Part shown: positions 56,146 through 64,000 of the stretch, in pieces
How positions within the stretch are numbered: the stretch's first letter is position 1
How the letters are laid out: each line of letters starts with the position of its first letter
Assembly: GCA_025758045.1 (NCBI GenBank)
Contig: CP107208.1
Location: 2,728,001-2,792,000 of the forward strand
DNA: 64,000 nucleotides
From: Oscillospiraceae bacterium
GTDB taxonomy: Bacteria > Bacillota > Clostridia > Oscillospirales > Ruminococcaceae
Direction of reading: 5' to 3'
Position numbers and translations under genes: made by a program
Notes under the pieces: generated by a model
The model's input: the letters and a program-made list of their open reading frames with translations, nothing else
Database searches by the model: none
What the model was told of the DNA's origin: nothing

Positions 56146-57081
56146 TCAACTGTCAAAGTCAACGCCCTCAAAGTTATCGAACGCCGGAGAATTCAGCTCC
56201 TCCTGCGGTTCGGCACTTACTTTTTTACGGGTGCTGCGCTTGGCCGGGGCTTTGCGGGTGCTGCGTTTGGCAGGCGCCGGGGCAGCTTCCGGCGCATCGC
56301 TGTACAGCCCTGCACCGGGCTGGAAGCGGCTGCCGTCGATCGGCATCGGCTCTGCGGCGGGGGCGGTTTCTTCCGGTTCCTCCGGGTGCGGGGCGATAGC
56401 GAACTCAACGGTGTCTATCTTTTCCGGGGCGGGCTCGGCCACAGGGGTCGGCTCCGGCGCCGGGGCAGTTTCAGCGGGGTTATAGTAGCTGGTGGCCTGG
56501 GGTTCCGGCTCCTGCACAGGCGCGGGGGCCGGGACAGGCTCGGTATAAGGCACAGCCTCGGGGGCGGGCTCAGCATAAGGCTGGTCAGCAGCGGGCTGCG
56601 GGGCAGGCTGCTGGGCTTCCTCCTGCGCAGGCGGGTTATATTCCGGCATCTTGCTGATGAGGTTGATGTGCTTGCGGTACATCTCCATCAGCGAACGCTT
56701 GAAGCTGTCGGCTTCGCTTTTCAGCGTCACGATCTCCTGCTTGGCCAGTTCCACATCGTCGCGGGCGCGCTGCTCGCGGTCGTCGGCCTTCATATTGGCA
56801 GCACGGATGATTTCCGCAGCCTTCTGCTTGGCTTCACGGATCACGTTCTCACCCAAGCGCTGGGCGTTGATCATCGTGGTGCGCAGAGTGTCTTCCTCGG
56901 CACGGTACTGGTCGATACGCTGGGCCAGGACGACGAGGTTTTTCTGCATCTCGTCATTTTTAGCCGCCAAGGCATCCATGCTTTCCGCTACCTGCTTGAG
57001 GTAGTCATCCACATCATCGCAGCGATAGCCGCGCATCGCTTTGTCAAATGTTACGCGGCGGACATCCTCAGAAGAGATCAT
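56146..57081 (-). CDS. divIVA: DivIVA-like cell-division/polarity protein with long Pro-rich tail
   Basis: A 311-aa protein with the DivIVA N-terminal membrane-binding region (ISSEDVRRVTFDKAMRGYRC, then DDVDDYLKQVAESMDAL) and a coiled coil to about residue 160. From about 165 to 270 it is rich in Pro, Ala and Glu (EPAPEAVPYTEPVPAPAPV type repeats), then a basic stretch (RSTRKAPAKRSTRKK) and an acidic end. The tail is much longer than in most DivIVA proteins. AGGAGG precedes the ATG at 57081. It sits downstream of ylmH as usual. Confidence 0.9.
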   Translation of the reverse strand: MISSEDVRRVTFDKAMRGYRCDDVDDYLKQVAESMDALAAKNDEMQKNLVVLAQRIDQYRAEEDTLRTTMINAQRLGENVIREAKQKAAEIIRAANMKADDREQRARDDVELAKQEIVTLKSEADSFKRSLMEMYRKHINLISKMPEYNPPAQEEAQQPAPQPAADQPYAEPAPEAVPYTEPVPAPAPVQEPEPQATSYYNPAETAPAPEPTPVAEPAPEKIDTVEFAIAPHPEEPEETAPAAEPMPIDGSRFQPGAGLYSDAPEAAPAPAKRSTRKAPAKRSTRKKVSAEPQEELNSPAFDNFEGVDFDS

Positions 57082-57167
57082 GGCTTTCCTCCTGTTTGCG
57101 GGCAAAGCCCGTTATTGCCGGATTTCAGGGTCCTGCATTTTATACGAAGAGTCCGGGACTCTTTGTC

Positions 57168-57977
57168 TCAATACTGGTAAAAGGATATGAACTGGCGATC
57201 TTTTTTGCTTTTGCCGCCGATCTCCGCCAAGCGGAAGCGTCCCACGCCCCGCACGGTGATAATGTCGGCCTCATACATAGCCTCGTGGGCGGCGCGCAGC
57301 GGCAGATGGTTGACCTCTACCCTGCCTGCGGCGATATATTCCGCTGCTTTGGTGCGGGAAGTGTGCATCATGGCGGCCAGCACCGCATCGGCACGCAGAG
57401 CCGAAACGGTGGCTTCGTGCAGTTCCCGTTCGGGGCCGGTCAGCAGGCGGGGCGGCAGTTCGGTGCAGGTTTCCACATGCACGGGGCTATGCCCGGCACT
57501 TGTAAAGTTTACGGTGATGAACTCCGCTTTATCCGCCAGCACCACCGCATAAAACACAGCGGCATCGTCGGGGTCCTGCAAAAGGTCACCGATGCAGGCG
57601 CGGTCCAAACCTAAGCCTAACAGTGAACCGAGGTAATCTCGGTGGGTTGGCAGTTTAGCGCCGCTGTCGTAGGTCTGCATGCGCAGGTAAGCGGTGGGTT
57701 CCTCCTGCCAGGCGTCCGGCGGCTCGATACAGAGCACCTGCCGCTCGGCTCCCTCAAACCCGCCCCAGAAGCGGAAGCTCTCGCAGCCCGCTTTGTGGCA
57801 GGCAGCTTCGGCCAACATCTGTTCCCGGTCAGAAAGAAAGCCGGTATACCGCGGAATCCCGCGGCTTTCGGCAACGCGGCAAAGTTCTTCTGCCCGCTTC
57901 ATTAAGCGGCGTTCCTCGTCGTTCTGCGGCGGGATATAGCCCCGCGTTTTGGCGGCGGGATCAGAAGAAGACGCCAT
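57168..57977 (-). CDS. ylmH: YlmH-family S4-domain RNA-binding protein
   Basis: The 269 aa have an N-terminal YlmH domain and a C-terminal S4 domain (LRADAVLAAMMHTSRTKAAE, then IAAGRVEVNHLP). YlmH-type proteins bind ribosome-associated RNA and are next to sepF and divIVA in most Firmicutes, as here. Its start overlaps the sepF end by 17 bp. Confidence 0.9.
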   Translation of the reverse strand: MASSSDPAAKTRGYIPPQNDEERRLMKRAEELCRVAESRGIPRYTGFLSDREQMLAEAACHKAGCESFRFWGGFEGAERQVLCIEPPDAWQEEPTAYLRMQTYDSGAKLPTHRDYLGSLLGLGLDRACIGDLLQDPDDAAVFYAVVLADKAEFITVNFTSAGHSPVHVETCTELPPRLLTGPERELHEATVSALRADAVLAAMMHTSRTKAAEYIAAGRVEVNHLPLRAAHEAMYEADIITVRGVGRFRLAEIGGKSKKDRQFISFYQY

Positions 57978-58410
57978 TATTTTCTAACTCGTCGATCAGA
58001 TCACCCATAATGTCAACATTATAGGGGGTGATGATGAAGGTGCTGGTGGCCACGCGCTTGATCTGGCCGTTGTTGGCATACGCCACGCCGGACAGGAAAT
58101 CGATCAGACGGCGGGAAACCTCTTTGCCGGTGGATTCCAGGTTCAACACGACGGTGCGCTTGGCGTTGAGCTGGTCCGCGATGGTGGAAGCATCCTCGAA
58201 ACGCTCCGGCTTGACCAGCACGACCTGCAGCTGGGTGGTAGCGTTGATGTTTACCACCTTGTTGCTGTGCTGTTTGACCTCCGGCTGTTCGTAATCCTGC
58301 TGGGGGGCACCCTGCCCGCCGGCGAAGATTTCGTCCTCGGTATCATCGATGTAGGAATCGGCTTCCGTATCGATACCGAGCTTGCTTTTCAAATTGTCAA
58401 ACATGGACAT
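57961..58410 (-). CDS. sepF: SepF cell-division protein
   Basis: A 149-aa membrane-anchoring partner of FtsZ. The N-terminal amphipathic helix is MSMFDNLKSKLGI, an acidic linker follows, and the SepF domain covers about 55-149 (NINATTQLQVVLVKPERFED; KRTVVLNLESTG; FLSGVAYANNGQIKRV). Usual length. It is transcribed from the promoter at 58484-58512. Confidence 0.93.
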   Translation of the reverse strand: MSMFDNLKSKLGIDTEADSYIDDTEDEIFAGGQGAPQQDYEQPEVKQHSNKVVNINATTQLQVVLVKPERFEDASTIADQLNAKRTVVLNLESTGKEVSRRLIDFLSGVAYANNGQIKRVATSTFIITPYNVDIMGDLIDELENNGVFF

Positions 58411-58483
58411 GGTCGTTTACTCCTTTGGTTACGCATATCGTTTTGGCAGTGGATATGCGCTATTACAGCGATATACACTAAAT

Positions 58484-58512
58484 ATTATCTTCTTTTTTAT
58501 AGCAGTTGTCAA
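58484..58512 (-). promoter_or_regulatory. Promoter of the sepF-ylmH-divIVA group
   Basis: On the minus strand a perfect TTGACA (58507-58512), a 17-bp spacer and GATAAT (58484-58489). Confidence 0.75.
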
Positions 58513-58544
58513 TACGGGGCCGCAAGATTCTTGCTAAAACGCCG

Positions 58545-59777
58545 CTACAACAGCTTGCCATCCTGCAGATTGGTGCCCTGCACGATGATCTCATCGTACA
58601 GACGCACCTCATTATCGGTGCCCAGCTTGCCGTTATCGGGGATCAGGATGTAGTTCTCATCCTCGTACAAAGTTTCGATCTTCAAGAACCGCTGCAGGTT
58701 GCCATACTTGACATAGACGCCGCGCTGTCCGTCCACGATGTGGAGCGCCGCTTTGTCGATGCGGATGCCCTCGTAGGTCTTGAGGTCGATCTGCGCGGTC
58801 TCGACGCCAAAGCTCAAAATTTCGGCATTGACGGTCTGGCAGGAGACCACCAGCTTGGCAAGGCCGGCGTCCTCGTCCCGGGTCAATTCCTGCACGGCGG
58901 CAGACAGCGGGGTATTCTGCTTGCCGGGCACACTGATCTTCACACTGGAAATGCCGTCCAGCCGATCCGCCGTGGCCAGGTCGCAGACAGCGTAGAACTT
59001 CCAGCTGAAGCCTGTGGCGATCTGCCCGGCGCAGTTGGTGGTGTCTGCCGCCGGAAAGCCGTTTTGCAGCAGTTCGTTCAGCTCCGCCGGGGTGGCGGCA
59101 TCCAGCTGGGCAGCATCAGTCACGATGGTGGGCGATGCTGATACACTGCTGAAATAGCCGTTGGTGGCGGCGGTGATGGTCTGCAAAGTGTCCAGCTGGG
59201 CCTTGATGCCGTCGTACTCAGTCTGCAAGACCTGGATGGTCTGAGTGAAGCCCTCGGTCTGGCCGGTATTGACCTGCATGCGGTTCTGGGCCAGCAGAAA
59301 GGCATCCTCGGCATCGGTGATGCCGCTGTACTGGGCGGTGTCCAGCTTATCCAGCAGGTTGTACAGCGCCTGCCGGGTCTGGCTGGTCAGCAGCGAAAGG
59401 TCGCTGCCGGAGGAATTCTGCGACTTGCTCAAGAGGTCGATCGTGCGGCCCAGGCGGTCAAGACGCTCTCGGAGAAGACCCTGGGAATCATCGGTGTAGC
59501 ACTCGGCCAGGACGGTGCCGTTGGTCACACGCTCGCCGTCCGAGACGAGATAGCCCAGATCTCCGCTGCCATCCACCCGGACGGTGTCAAACGAGACAAC
59601 GCCCTGCAGGCTGATGCTGTCGGCCATCGTGTAGGCGATGGCTGTCTCGGTCTTGTAGCCGCGGTGGAAGATGATGATGAACTGAATGGCCAGGTAGATG
59701 CCAAACACCGCAATGAGCAGCATAAACAGGATGCGAAATACTTTTTTCGCCATGGTGCGTTGAGTTTTATGCTCCAT
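58545..59777 (-). CDS. HlyD-like membrane protein of the division cluster
   Basis: A 410-aa protein with one N-terminal membrane segment (about 10-33), a beta-strand biotinyl-lipoyl-like region (SLQGVVSFDTVRVDGSGD), a coiled-coil middle (about 110-200) and a C-terminal beta domain (VPGKQNTPLSAAVQEL). It resembles HlyD/efflux adaptor proteins, but no transporter is nearby; its place between miaA and sepF is also seen in other Clostridia. A cell-envelope role is inferred from position. Confidence 0.75.
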   Translation of the reverse strand: MEHKTQRTMAKKVFRILFMLLIAVFGIYLAIQFIIIFHRGYKTETAIAYTMADSISLQGVVSFDTVRVDGSGDLGYLVSDGERVTNGTVLAECYTDDSQGLLRERLDRLGRTIDLLSKSQNSSGSDLSLLTSQTRQALYNLLDKLDTAQYSGITDAEDAFLLAQNRMQVNTGQTEGFTQTIQVLQTEYDGIKAQLDTLQTITAATNGYFSSVSASPTIVTDAAQLDAATPAELNELLQNGFPAADTTNCAGQIATGFSWKFYAVCDLATADRLDGISSVKISVPGKQNTPLSAAVQELTRDEDAGLAKLVVSCQTVNAEILSFGVETAQIDLKTYEGIRIDKAALHIVDGQRGVYVKYGNLQRFLKIETLYEDENYILIPDNGKLGTDNEVRLYDEIIVQGTNLQDGKLL

Positions 59778-59809
59778 GCTGTGTGTCCATCTCCCCTCTT
59801 ATTGCAAAA

Positions 59810-60751
59810 CTATTTCCCCAGAAAATCGCGTACCAGCGCGGTGGCCTTGGCGAGGACATCGTCCTCATCCACATACAGCCAAACGGCGTCGTTCTGGTTG
59901 CGGAACCAGGTCAGTTGGCGCTTGGCGTAGTTGCGGGTGGCCTGTTTGAGTTTTTCGGTACACTCGGCCTGGGTCTGGGTGCCCTCGAAGTACGGGAAAT
60001 ACTCTTTGTAGCCGATGGCCTGGGCGGCGGTGCGGAAGGTATCCCGGTTGCGCCAGACCCACTCGGCCTCCTGCAGGATGCCCGCATCCACCATCCGGCT
60101 GACCCGCAGATCAATGCGGCGGTAGAGCACATTCCTGTCCCGGCAGGTCAGGCACAGGCAGAGGGCGCGATAGGGCGCTTCGGCGGGCAGGGCATCCTGC
60201 TGCTGGTCGCTCATCTTTTTGCCAGTCACGGCGATGGCTTCCAACGCCCGCAGCACCCGCACCTGGTTATTGGGGTGGACCTTGGCGGCGTAGTCAGGGT
60301 CCAATTCTCGCAGCTTCGCGTACATGGCGGCGGGACCGTTGGCCTCGGCCTCCTGGCGCAGCTGCTCCCGCAGGGCAGGGGCGGTGTTCTGCGTTTCAAA
60401 CGCTACACCTTTTAAAAGGCTCGAGATATACAGCCCCGTGCCTCCCACCACCAGCGGCAGACGGTTTTGGGCGTTGATCTGGGTGATGAGCGGGGCCGCG
60501 GCGGCGGTGAAATCCGCCACGCTATAAGGCGTTTCCGGCGTGAGGAAATCCAGCAGGTGATGCGGTATCCCCTGCCGCTCCTCCGCGGTCGGTTTTGCCG
60601 TTCCTACGTTTAAATTTTTGTAGACCTGCATCGAGTCGGCGTTGATGATCTCGCCGCCAAATTCTTTGGCCAGGGCCACGGAAAGGGCGGTTTTGCCGGT
60701 GGCGGTAGGCCCGCCGACAGCGACAACGCGCGGTTTAGACAAGGCGTCCAA
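59810..60751 (-). CDS. miaA: tRNA dimethylallyltransferase
   Basis: Adds an isopentenyl group to A37 of tRNAs. The 313 aa carry the P-loop GGPTATGKTALSVALA (12-27), the DSMQVY motif (about 41-46), and GGTGLYISSLLKG. Its start overlaps the mutL end by 17 bp, giving the common mutS-mutL-miaA order. Confidence 0.95.
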   Translation of the reverse strand: MDALSKPRVVAVGGPTATGKTALSVALAKEFGGEIINADSMQVYKNLNVGTAKPTAEERQGIPHHLLDFLTPETPYSVADFTAAAAPLITQINAQNRLPLVVGGTGLYISSLLKGVAFETQNTAPALREQLRQEAEANGPAAMYAKLRELDPDYAAKVHPNNQVRVLRALEAIAVTGKKMSDQQQDALPAEAPYRALCLCLTCRDRNVLYRRIDLRVSRMVDAGILQEAEWVWRNRDTFRTAAQAIGYKEYFPYFEGTQTQAECTEKLKQATRNYAKRQLTWFRNQNDAVWLYVDEDDVLAKATALVRDFLGK

Positions 60752-62834
60752 ACTGTTTTTCCAGCTCCTTCCGGGTGATTTTCAGCACGCAGGGACGGCC
60801 GTGGGGGCAAAACGGCGGGATGGTGCCGTCCATGATGTGCTGGGCCAGCGCCAGCATCTCGGCTGCGCCGGTCTTGTCGCCCGCCTTGATGGCCGCGCGG
60901 CAGGCAATGGAATGGAGCACCCACTCCGTTTTCTCCCGCAAGGCATCGCGGGCACCATCGATCAGGCGGGCGGCCAGTTCGATGATCATATCCTCGACAT
61001 CATCCACCGGGACGTCCGCCGGGACAGCGCGTACCACCACCGTGGCACCGCCGAAGTCCTCGACTTCAATGCCCGCATCGGTCAACAGGTCAATATTTTG
61101 CAAAACGGCCTGCTTTTCGGCGGCGGTCAGGTTGACCTGCACCGGCACCAGCAGCATCTGGGCGGGCACATTGCCGTAGTCCTTGGCCAGCTGCTCAAAC
61201 AGGATGCGTTCATGCGCGGCGTGCTTGTCGATGACGCACAGCTCGCCCGCACGCTCGGTAATAATGTAGGTCTTGAACACCTCGCCCACCAGGCGCAGGG
61301 GTTCGGATTCTGGCGGCGGGGTCATGGCAGTCTGCTCCGGCGTGGTGTTGACCACATCCGGCAGGGCGCTTAAGGCGTGGGGGTCGTTGACGACGTAGTC
61401 CGGCGCTTCCGAAACCGAGGCCTCGGCCTCCGGCTGGGGTGTGGTCTGTGCGGACACTTCCTGCTGCAGGGCGGCGGGCTGGGCAGGCTCCCCTTCCGGT
61501 TCCGGCAAAATGTCCAGCACCGACTCGCTGGGGGCCTGGTAGGTCACCGGGCGGGGCGGCTGGCCTTGCAAAGGCTGAGGCGCAGCGCCGGCCGAGGTTT
61601 TGTAGACGGGCTTCGGGCTGTTCACCACCGTCAGGCCGGGAACTTCTTTGGCCGGGATGCCCGCTGCCAGGCCCGCCAGAGCGCGGTACTCGGCCGCTGA
61701 CAGCGTTGTGAAGCGGTTTTTATCGGGTGCCGGGCGGTGCTGTGCGGCAGGCTGGGCCGCAGGTGCCGCCGGGGCAGTGGGCTGCATGGTGGTCTGTTCG
61801 GCCTCGGAGGCGGTGTGGCCCATCTCAAAGCGGCACTCCCCGCTCCCCGGCGTAGCCAAAGCGGTGCGTACGGCGCGGTAGACGGCATCAAAGACATCGC
61901 TCTCTTTGGCAAAACGAATCTCCGTCTTGGCCGGGTGAACATTGACGTCCACGAGGTCGGCGGGCATTTCCAGCATCAGCACAGCACCGGGGAATTTACC
62001 CTGCATCATCGTGCCTTTGTAGGCGTTTTCCAGCGCGGCCATCATCGTGCGGTTCTTGACATAGCGTCCGTTGACGAAGAAATGCTGGGCACCGCGGCTG
62101 GCGCGGCAGGCCCGGGGCGGCGTGACCAGGCCGGTGACCTTATACAGCTCACTGCCGCCGTCCACAGGCAAAAGGTCGCGGGCGAACTCGCGGCCCAGCA
62201 CCGCGTAGACCGTGCTGCGCAGGTCTCCGTCGCCGGGGGTCAAAAACTGCTGCTTGCCGTCCCGCAGAAAGCGGAAGCTGATCTCAGGGTGGGAGAGTGC
62301 AGCGTGCAGGACGGTCTCAGAGACGAAGGTTCCCTCGCTGGCGTCCTTTTTCAGGAACTTCATGCGGGCGGGGGTGTTGTAGAACAGGTCGTTGACCGTG
62401 ATGGTCGTGCCCACGGGGCGCGCGCCCGGCTCCATGCCCTGGGGCTCGCCGCCCTCGATGCGGTAGCAGCAGGCGTACTCGTCCGTTTCGGTACGGGTCA
62501 GCACTTCCACTTTGGCCACGCTGGCGATGGACGCCAAGGCCTCGCCGCGGAATCCCAGGGTATGGATATGCCCCAGGTCATCCGCCGTGGCAATTTTGCT
62601 GGTGGCATGGCGGATAAACGCCTTATCGATATATTCTGCTTCGATGCCGGTGCCGTTATCAGCAATCTGCAGTTGGGCAATGCCGCCGCGGGCCGCCGAG
62701 AGGGTGATCTGGGTCGCCCCGGCATCGATGGCATTTTCCAGCAGTTCCTTGGCCACACTGGCCGGTCGTTCTACAACTTCACCGGCCGCGATCAGTTCGG
62801 CGGTATGCTTGTCCAGCACACGAATTTTCGCCAT
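60735..62834 (-). CDS. mutL: DNA mismatch repair protein MutL
   Basis: The 699 aa have the GHKL ATPase motifs ELIAAGEVVERPASVAKELLENAIDAG, DNGTGI and TLGFRGEALASI, a Pro/Ala/Gln-rich linker of about 200 residues, and the C-terminal endonuclease domain with DKHAAHERILFE (nicking-site motif, Gln replaced by Lys) and CPHGRP. This form nicks DNA itself, as in organisms without MutH. The start at 62834 has AGGTGAG upstream. Confidence 0.95.
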   Translation of the reverse strand: MAKIRVLDKHTAELIAAGEVVERPASVAKELLENAIDAGATQITLSAARGGIAQLQIADNGTGIEAEYIDKAFIRHATSKIATADDLGHIHTLGFRGEALASIASVAKVEVLTRTETDEYACCYRIEGGEPQGMEPGARPVGTTITVNDLFYNTPARMKFLKKDASEGTFVSETVLHAALSHPEISFRFLRDGKQQFLTPGDGDLRSTVYAVLGREFARDLLPVDGGSELYKVTGLVTPPRACRASRGAQHFFVNGRYVKNRTMMAALENAYKGTMMQGKFPGAVLMLEMPADLVDVNVHPAKTEIRFAKESDVFDAVYRAVRTALATPGSGECRFEMGHTASEAEQTTMQPTAPAAPAAQPAAQHRPAPDKNRFTTLSAAEYRALAGLAAGIPAKEVPGLTVVNSPKPVYKTSAGAAPQPLQGQPPRPVTYQAPSESVLDILPEPEGEPAQPAALQQEVSAQTTPQPEAEASVSEAPDYVVNDPHALSALPDVVNTTPEQTAMTPPPESEPLRLVGEVFKTYIITERAGELCVIDKHAAHERILFEQLAKDYGNVPAQMLLVPVQVNLTAAEKQAVLQNIDLLTDAGIEVEDFGGATVVVRAVPADVPVDDVEDMIIELAARLIDGARDALREKTEWVLHSIACRAAIKAGDKTGAAEMLALAQHIMDGTIPPFCPHGRPCVLKITRKELEKQFGRLV

Positions 62835-62849
62835 GGGTCTCACCTGCCT

Positions 62850-64000
62850 TTATTCTTTATCTAAAACGGTTTTCAGTTCGTACAGGAAGTTCAGCGCTTC
62901 CAGCGGGGTCAGCGTTTCAATATCCACGCTGTGGAGCTTGTCCACCACCTCGCTGGGCACGCTGGGGTTGTTGTAGGCTTCTACGGTCTCAAAGTCCAAC
63001 TGCATCGTGTTGCTGCGGCCGGGGGCGTTGGCCTCCAACTGGCGCAGCACGGCGTGGGCGCGCTTGGTCACGCTGCCCGGCAGGCCCGCCAGTTTGGCGA
63101 CCTCAATGCCGTAGCTGTCATCCGCCGGGCCGGCGATGATGCGGCGCAGGAACGTGATGTCCTCGCCCCGTTTTTTGACGGCGATATTGTAGTTTTTGAC
63201 GCCGTGGATGTCCTGGTCCATGCTGGTCAGCTCGTGGTAATGGGTGGCGAACAGCGTTTTGCAGCCGATGTTCTCGCAGATATACTCTACCACAGCACGG
63301 GCGATGCTCATGCCGTCAAAGGTCGAAGTGCCGCGGCCGATCTCATCAAGAATGACCAGACTGTCCCTGGTGGCATGCTTGAGGATCTCGGCCACCTCGG
63401 TCATCTCAACCATAAAGGTGGACTGTCCGGCAGCCAAATCGTCCGAAGCACCCACGCGGGTGAAGATCGCATCCACAACACCGAGATGAGCACTGGCGGC
63501 GGGCACGAAGCTGCCGATCTGAGCCATCAGGGCGATCAGGGCGTTCTGGCGCATATAAGTGGATTTACCGGCCATGTTGGGGCCGGTGATGAGCAGCATG
63601 CGGTTCTCGTCCTCGTCCAGCAGGGTGTCGTTGGGGACAAATAAGCTGCCCTTGAGCATCTGCTCAATGACCGGGTGGCGGCCCTCTTTGATCTCGATCT
63701 CGCCGCTGGTATCCACCACCGGCAGGACGTAGTTGTTCTGGAGTGCGGCCTCGGCAAAACCAGCCAGTACATCCAGCTGGGCCACCGCCGAGGCGGTGCG
63801 CTGGATGCGCACGATCTGGTCGGAGATTTCCGTCAACAGGTCGGAGAAAAGCTGATGTTCCAGGACGAGCAGACGCTCATTGGCGCCGAGGATTTTATTT
63901 TCCAGCTCTTTCAATTCCGGCGTGATGTAGCGTTCGCCGGTGGTCAGGGTCTGCTTGCGGGTGAAGGTATCAGGCACCGAGTCAGTGTAGGAGCGGCTGA
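62850..64000 (-). CDS. mutS: DNA mismatch repair protein MutS, N-terminal part outside window
   Basis: The C-terminal 383 residues of MutS. The frame is open across the window edge and starts in mid-protein (SRSYTDSVPDTFTRKQTLTT, the usual lever/clamp region). Walker A is GPNMAGKSTYMRQ, Walker B VILDEIGRGTSTFDG, and FATHYHELTSMD is the His switch. It lies 15 bp upstream of mutL, so the pair is cotranscribed. Confidence 0.94.
   Translation of the reverse strand, partial: SRSYTDSVPDTFTRKQTLTTGERYITPELKELENKILGANERLLVLEHQLFSDLLTEISDQIVRIQRTASAVAQLDVLAGFAEAALQNNYVLPVVDTSGEIEIKEGRHPVIEQMLKGSLFVPNDTLLDEDENRMLLITGPNMAGKSTYMRQNALIALMAQIGSFVPAASAHLGVVDAIFTRVGASDDLAAGQSTFMVEMTEVAEILKHATRDSLVILDEIGRGTSTFDGMSIARAVVEYICENIGCKTLFATHYHELTSMDQDIHGVKNYNIAVKKRGEDITFLRRIIAGPADDSYGIEVAKLAGLPGSVTKRAHAVLRQLEANAPGRSNTMQLDFETVEAYNNPSVPSEVVDKLHSVDIETLTPLEALNFLYELKTVLDKE

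Noticed and set aside
57146..57164. AAGAGTCC / GGACTC hairpin upstream of divIVA as a terminator of ylmH
   Set aside because: The stem is perfect but lacks a T-run on the minus strand, so termination is not supported.

Overview
The window is chromosomal DNA of a Gram-positive, low-redox Clostridia-type bacterium. RemA, SepF, YlmH, DivIVA, GdpP, RNase J, the YicC-RemA-Gmk-PriA-Def gene order and a tyrosyl T-box all point to Firmicutes. High GC, heavy GC bias at third codon positions and a bile-salt-hydrolase-type enzyme fit a gut Oscillospiraceae/Ruminococcaceae organism (the Faecalibacterium-Gemmiger-Subdoligranulum neighbourhood). That placement is inference.

Left part, 1-33150. Mostly leftward housekeeping genes: def (cut by the window edge), priA, gmk, remA, yicC; sseB-like and radA; tyrS behind a T-box; an M50/M23 protease pair resembling SpoIVFB/SpoIVFA; ppk; a ComEA-like protein; a PRC-barrel protein; a rightward HAD gene; a bile-salt-hydrolase-type enzyme; a zinc-ribbon membrane protein of unknown role; ftsH-hpt-tilS-dnaB-rplI-gdpP-rnj. 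RNase J has a long structured leader, and its promoter is back to back with that of rnhA. After rnhA come a shrunken MnmA-like pseudoenzyme and a MITE-like repeat, then lysA, a MATE exporter and a polar amino-acid ABC transporter.

Middle part, 33154-42525. A 9.3 kb integrated element lies in the 3' half of a tRNA-Thr(CGT) gene, bounded by 48-bp identical repeats. It has a tyrosine recombinase with an apparent Cro-like helix-turn-helix nested in its core-binding domain, an excisionase-like protein, a winged-helix replication protein, a G39P-like helicase loader, a sigma-70-like factor, a small-terminase-like protein, a ribbon-helix-helix regulator next to an operator array, and many very small genes. 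It has no capsid, tail, portal, large terminase or conjugation genes. The layout fits a phage satellite (PICI-like) better than a prophage or ICE. A probable counter-transcribed small RNA with its own promoter and terminator sits in the leader of the replication genes. This element is the most novel part of the window.

Right part, 42559-64000. GDP-L-fucose synthesis genes (manC, fcl, gmd) with a 9-bp-repeat hairpin between fcl and gmd; an AraC-type regulator; a three-gene ABC importer of the TrpXYZ-like class; then a leftward series with mutS (cut by the edge), mutL, miaA, an HlyD-like protein, sepF, ylmH, divIVA, ileS, lspA, an RluD-type pseudouridine synthase, a Cof-type HAD phosphatase and a PTS IIA protein.
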